Below, one piece after another: positions 42,932 through 44,686 of a stretch of DNA of 44,686 bases. Every line of letters starts with the position of its first letter. The stretch's first letter is position 1. Source of the stretch: Aureibaculum flavum (GTDB taxonomy: Bacteria > Bacteroidota > Bacteroidia > Flavobacteriales > Flavobacteriaceae); NCBI RefSeq assembly GCF_016406085.1, contig NZ_JAEHFJ010000017.1, positions 1-44,686 of the forward strand, written 5' to 3'. The position numbers were made by a program, and so were the translations under genes. Under the pieces are notes generated by a model that was not told where the DNA came from, did no database searches, and was given only the letters and a program-made list of their open reading frames with translations.

Positions 42932-43525
42932 ATGAAACACTTCTTATTAATCATATTGTTTATATCAATATTATCTTGTAAACAGAGTTGTGAATTGGAT
43001 GAAATTGACATTAAAGTGAACCAGAAAATAACTAGTGTTTTTGACAATCAGAATACGGAACTTTGGAATAATGTTGAGAATGAATTTTTTAAAAGACTAA
43101 AATCTTTAGAATTATTTGAAACTAATTCAGATACTTTAAAATCAATTAACAAATTATATAATTTTGTAAAATCAGCTGGATTTCCTTCTGAATATTATCT
43201 CAATTTAAACGACACGAAAATAATTACCCTAGTGAAAGAATTAAATGAAATTGGAATAAATAAAAGTAATACTTCAATACATGAATTTCTGCATCAAATA
43301 ACTCAACCTATTTTAGAAAGTTGTCAAAATAAAGAGAATCTAAACAAATATCAAAAGGATCTTTTAACTGCTACGGGAATTTACGAACCTGATTCAATTC
43401 ATGTTTCTTTAGATATTGCCGTTTTGGAACAAATGGAATATCCTGAGAAGGATTTGAAAAGAAAAGGTTTATATAAGGCAATAATTCTATTTTATTTTAG
43501 TCGAATGATGGAAGGAAAAAAATAA
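42932..43525 (+). CDS. Cassette 14: lipoprotein of unknown function
   Basis: The 197-residue protein has a signal peptide with the lipobox ISILSC (Cys 16) and a second Cys close by (KQSCELDE). The rest is helical and charged (ENEFFKRLKSLELFETNSDTL). I see no catalytic motif. It could be a periplasmic binding or inhibitor protein. Confidence 0.58.
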   Translation: MKHFLLIILFISILSCKQSCELDEIDIKVNQKITSVFDNQNTELWNNVENEFFKRLKSLELFETNSDTLKSINKLYNFVKSAGFPSEYYLNLNDTKIITLVKELNEIGINKSNTSIHEFLHQITQPILESCQNKENLNKYQKDLLTATGIYEPDSIHVSLDIAVLEQMEYPEKDLKRKGLYKAIILFYFSRMMEGKK

Positions 43526-43530
43526 ATCGC

Positions 43531-43754
43531 AACCCACAACACACCTACATACCCTCAATTTTGTTTTATTCATTCGGTTTCGGGTAAATGCTTTTAAAAT
43601 AGTTGTACTTCAAACAGGTCATGCTGTTAGTAGGTATTGTTTAGGGAAACACAAGGGCAACGTAAAAAAATAGTTGAAGAGCGAAAAGGTCTGTGTTTTA
43701 TCTATTAACTTTAGTACTTTAACAAAAAAAATAAACCGCACATAGCCAAACGTT
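43531..43754 (+). other. Junction J14 (attC-like, type B)
   Basis: ACCCACAAC (43532-43540) is an exact 9-bp complement of cassette 14's start GTTGTGGGT. The inner arms are CTACATACC and GCACATAG, wobble-paired on the bottom strand with extra mismatches. Boundary GTT at 43752. Confidence 0.7.
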
Positions 43755-43922
43755 AGCACCTATACGAACAAAAATGCTTCAAATTCTGACAAAGCTCCTA
43801 CTTTCTACCCAATTGAAAAACCTGAATATATAAACCAAAGAAGAAAAGAAATTGGTCTGGAAGAAATTCAAAGTTTTGCGAAAGAAAGAAATATTGAATG
43901 GAATATTACTCAAAAAGAATAA
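43752..43922 (+). pseudogene. Cassette 15: 5'-truncated reading frame
   Basis: From the boundary GTT a frame is open for 56 codons (ASNSDKAPTFYPIEKPEYIN ... FAKERNIEWNITQKE) but has no start codon. It looks like the C-terminal end of a gene whose front was lost when the last cassette was cut. A short ATG frame at 43774 in another phase is not convincing. Confidence 0.45.
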
Positions 43923-44068
43923 ATAACGATGGCAAAATAATAAACTGAGCTAAAACCTTTATTTTAGACTCGATATGCCCTTAAGTCAAAAGTCTTGTAA
44001 AACGAATGCTTTTTCCACCTCCATTTTTTTAAAACTTGAGATGATAAGTCTAAAATAAATATAATTTA
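43923..44068. other. Right border of the array
   Basis: TAATAAACTGAGCTAAAACC is a broken copy of the AAAGAACTGAGC left half. Beyond it a 13-bp inverted repeat TTTATTTTAGACT (43958-43970) and AGTCTAAAATAAA (44047-44059) encloses about 76 bp with no gene. The repeat may be a terminator pair or the edge of a small element. Confidence 0.45.
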
Positions 44069-44686
44069 TCATTCTATAACCCCTTGTAAGGAACGTATGG
44101 AGGCAACGTAACCTATTTTAAGCTCCTCAGCTAATTCCTTATCATTTTCATCAACGGTAACAACAATATTATTGTACATCATCAATGTACCTTCAATGTC
44201 ATCATAATGTTGAGAAACACCATTATTATCTAAACCGCTATAAAATTCTATTCTATCTCTAAAAATATCAACTAAAGTATTGGCTACATATTTTGCTTTT
44301 TCTTTATTTCCTATTTGGTAATAAGCATCTGGATAACCCAATACAAAATTAACGTGACCATATTTTTTTATTGGCATTTTTTCAATAGATAGATCTAATA
44401 TTTCTTCCGCTTTTACGTATTTTTTGGCTATAATTAATTCTTCAGCCAAACGAATTAAATTATTTCTAATAACGATGCCATTTTTACGAGTTTCTACATC
44501 TACATAAATATTGGAATTGCTGTTTTTCCAATCCCATTTTTTCACATTGTTATACATGGTTTCAGTGTCTATTCTACCAAGGTCTAACACACTTTTTGGG
44601 CGTCCGTTCGAACTTTTACTTGGTGTAAGAATAGGAACGAATTTATAGGCCAATCCATCTAATTGAAGATAATCTTTAAGCCAAAT
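44069..44686 (-). CDS. DUF2723 membrane protein, C-terminal part (runs off the window)
   Basis: The frame is open to the window edge on the minus strand; the TTG at 44653 is not a real start, because DYLQLDG precedes it in frame. GLAYKFVPI, GRPKSVLDLGRIDTETMYNN, then WDW and YVDVETRKNG are typical of the C-terminal soluble end of DUF2723 proteins, large Bacteroidota membrane proteins of glycosyltransferase-like topology. A TPR-like helical part follows (EELIIAKKYVKAEEILDLSI). This looks like a chromosomal backbone gene flanking the array. Confidence 0.85.
   Translation of the reverse strand: MWLKDYLQLDGLAYKFVPILTPSKSSNGRPKSVLDLGRIDTETMYNNVKKWDWKNSNSNIYVDVETRKNGIVIRNNLIRLAEELIIAKKYVKAEEILDLSIEKMPIKKYGHVNFVLGYPDAYYQIGNKEKAKYVANTLVDIFRDRIEFYSGLDNNGVSQHYDDIEGTLMMYNNIVVTVDENDKELAEELKIGYVASIRSLQGVIE

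Larger units (their letters stand above)
30994..43960 (+). mobile_element. Integron-like cassette array without integrase (CALIN-like), 15 units
   Basis: Fifteen head-to-tail units, nearly all with one plus-strand gene (unit 6 has two), are separated by attC-like junctions. Units start at GTTR (31138, 31862, 32681, 33915, 34760, 35700, 37113, 37996, 38603, 39584, 40341, 41000, 41641, 42908, 43752). Most end in a 7-10 bp complement of their own start, as expected when the cassette is cut as a circle between G and TT. Inner arm pairs are visible in several junctions. No tyrosine recombinase lies in the window. Borders are the repeat after tRNA-Ser on the left and a DUF2723 gene on the right. 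Alternatives, such as simple tandem duplication with gene turnover, do not explain the start/end complementarity. Confidence 0.8.

Noticed and set aside
30994-43960. CRISPR array
   Set aside because: Repeats are far too long, spacers are genes of different lengths, and no cas gene is visible.
30994-43960. Array of MITE-type transposon insertions
   Set aside because: No target-site duplications or common terminal inverted repeats; the complementarity is specific to each gene unit.

Overview
The window is AT-rich DNA from a member of the Bacteroidota, most likely a marine Flavobacteriaceae. The evidence is TAnnTTTG-type -7 promoter boxes, a TonB-dependent receptor with a carboxypeptidase-regulatory N-domain, a DUF2723 protein, GH43 and GH20 enzymes, an OmpA-like protein with Flavobacteria-style domains, and many small lipoproteins. 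No host name can be read from the sequence.

Layout. (1) 1-831: a 118-bp tandem repeat with a hairpin in each unit, running into a terminator and an odd serine-type tRNA on the minus strand whose anticodon loop is abnormal. (2) 0.84-10 kb: accessory DNA. It holds gene remnants, a Crp-like regulator, a secreted double-OsmC-like protein, a DUF4405 membrane protein, a lipoprotein between two attC-like remnants, and a ~970-bp duplication (peroxiredoxin-like gene plus membrane protein). The first copy has a nonsense codon and is fused to the tail of a haloacid dehalogenase. An ECF sigma factor with a membrane partner lies between the copies. (3) 10-21.7 kb: ordinary metabolic and envelope genes (CorA, GH43, OmpA-like, GH20 hexosaminidase, aldo/keto reductase, MsrA). 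(4) 21.9-30.1 kb: a coherent uptake and catabolism locus with a TonB receptor, a cytoplasmic GH63-type glycosylglycerate hydrolase, an Na+/solute symporter, a glycerate kinase and a divergent LacI regulator with a palindromic operator. I read it as use of mannosylglycerate or glucosylglycerate; mannosylglycerate is the red-algal solute digeneaside. (5) 30.3-30.9 kb: a normal tRNA-Ser(UGA) followed by diverged copies of the 118-bp repeat.

(6) 31.0-43.95 kb: the most interesting part. It is an array of 15 head-to-tail units, all on the plus strand, nearly all with one small gene (unit 6 has two overlapping genes). Each unit starts at GTTR, and its far end usually carries NNNNAAC complementary to its own start, over 8-10 bp in most units. 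Inside the junctions a second pair of inner arms can be seen. Where these arms are imperfect, nearly all differences become G-T wobbles only on the bottom strand. This is the architecture of integron attC sites, here with a GTTR start instead of GTTRRRY, long loops, and no integrase in the window. I interpret it as an integrase-less cassette array (CALIN-like) with a divergent attC family in Bacteroidota. Most units also carry an ORF-less upstream module that ends in a perfect palindrome just before the GTT. The cargo is mostly unrecognised lipoproteins, small membrane proteins, a leucine-rich-repeat protein and immunity-protein-sized soluble proteins. The lipoprotein at 4.5 kb is a paralogue of cassette 10, so cassettes appear to have been scattered locally.

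(7) 44.07 kb to the end: the C-terminal part of a DUF2723 membrane protein, which marks the array's right border.
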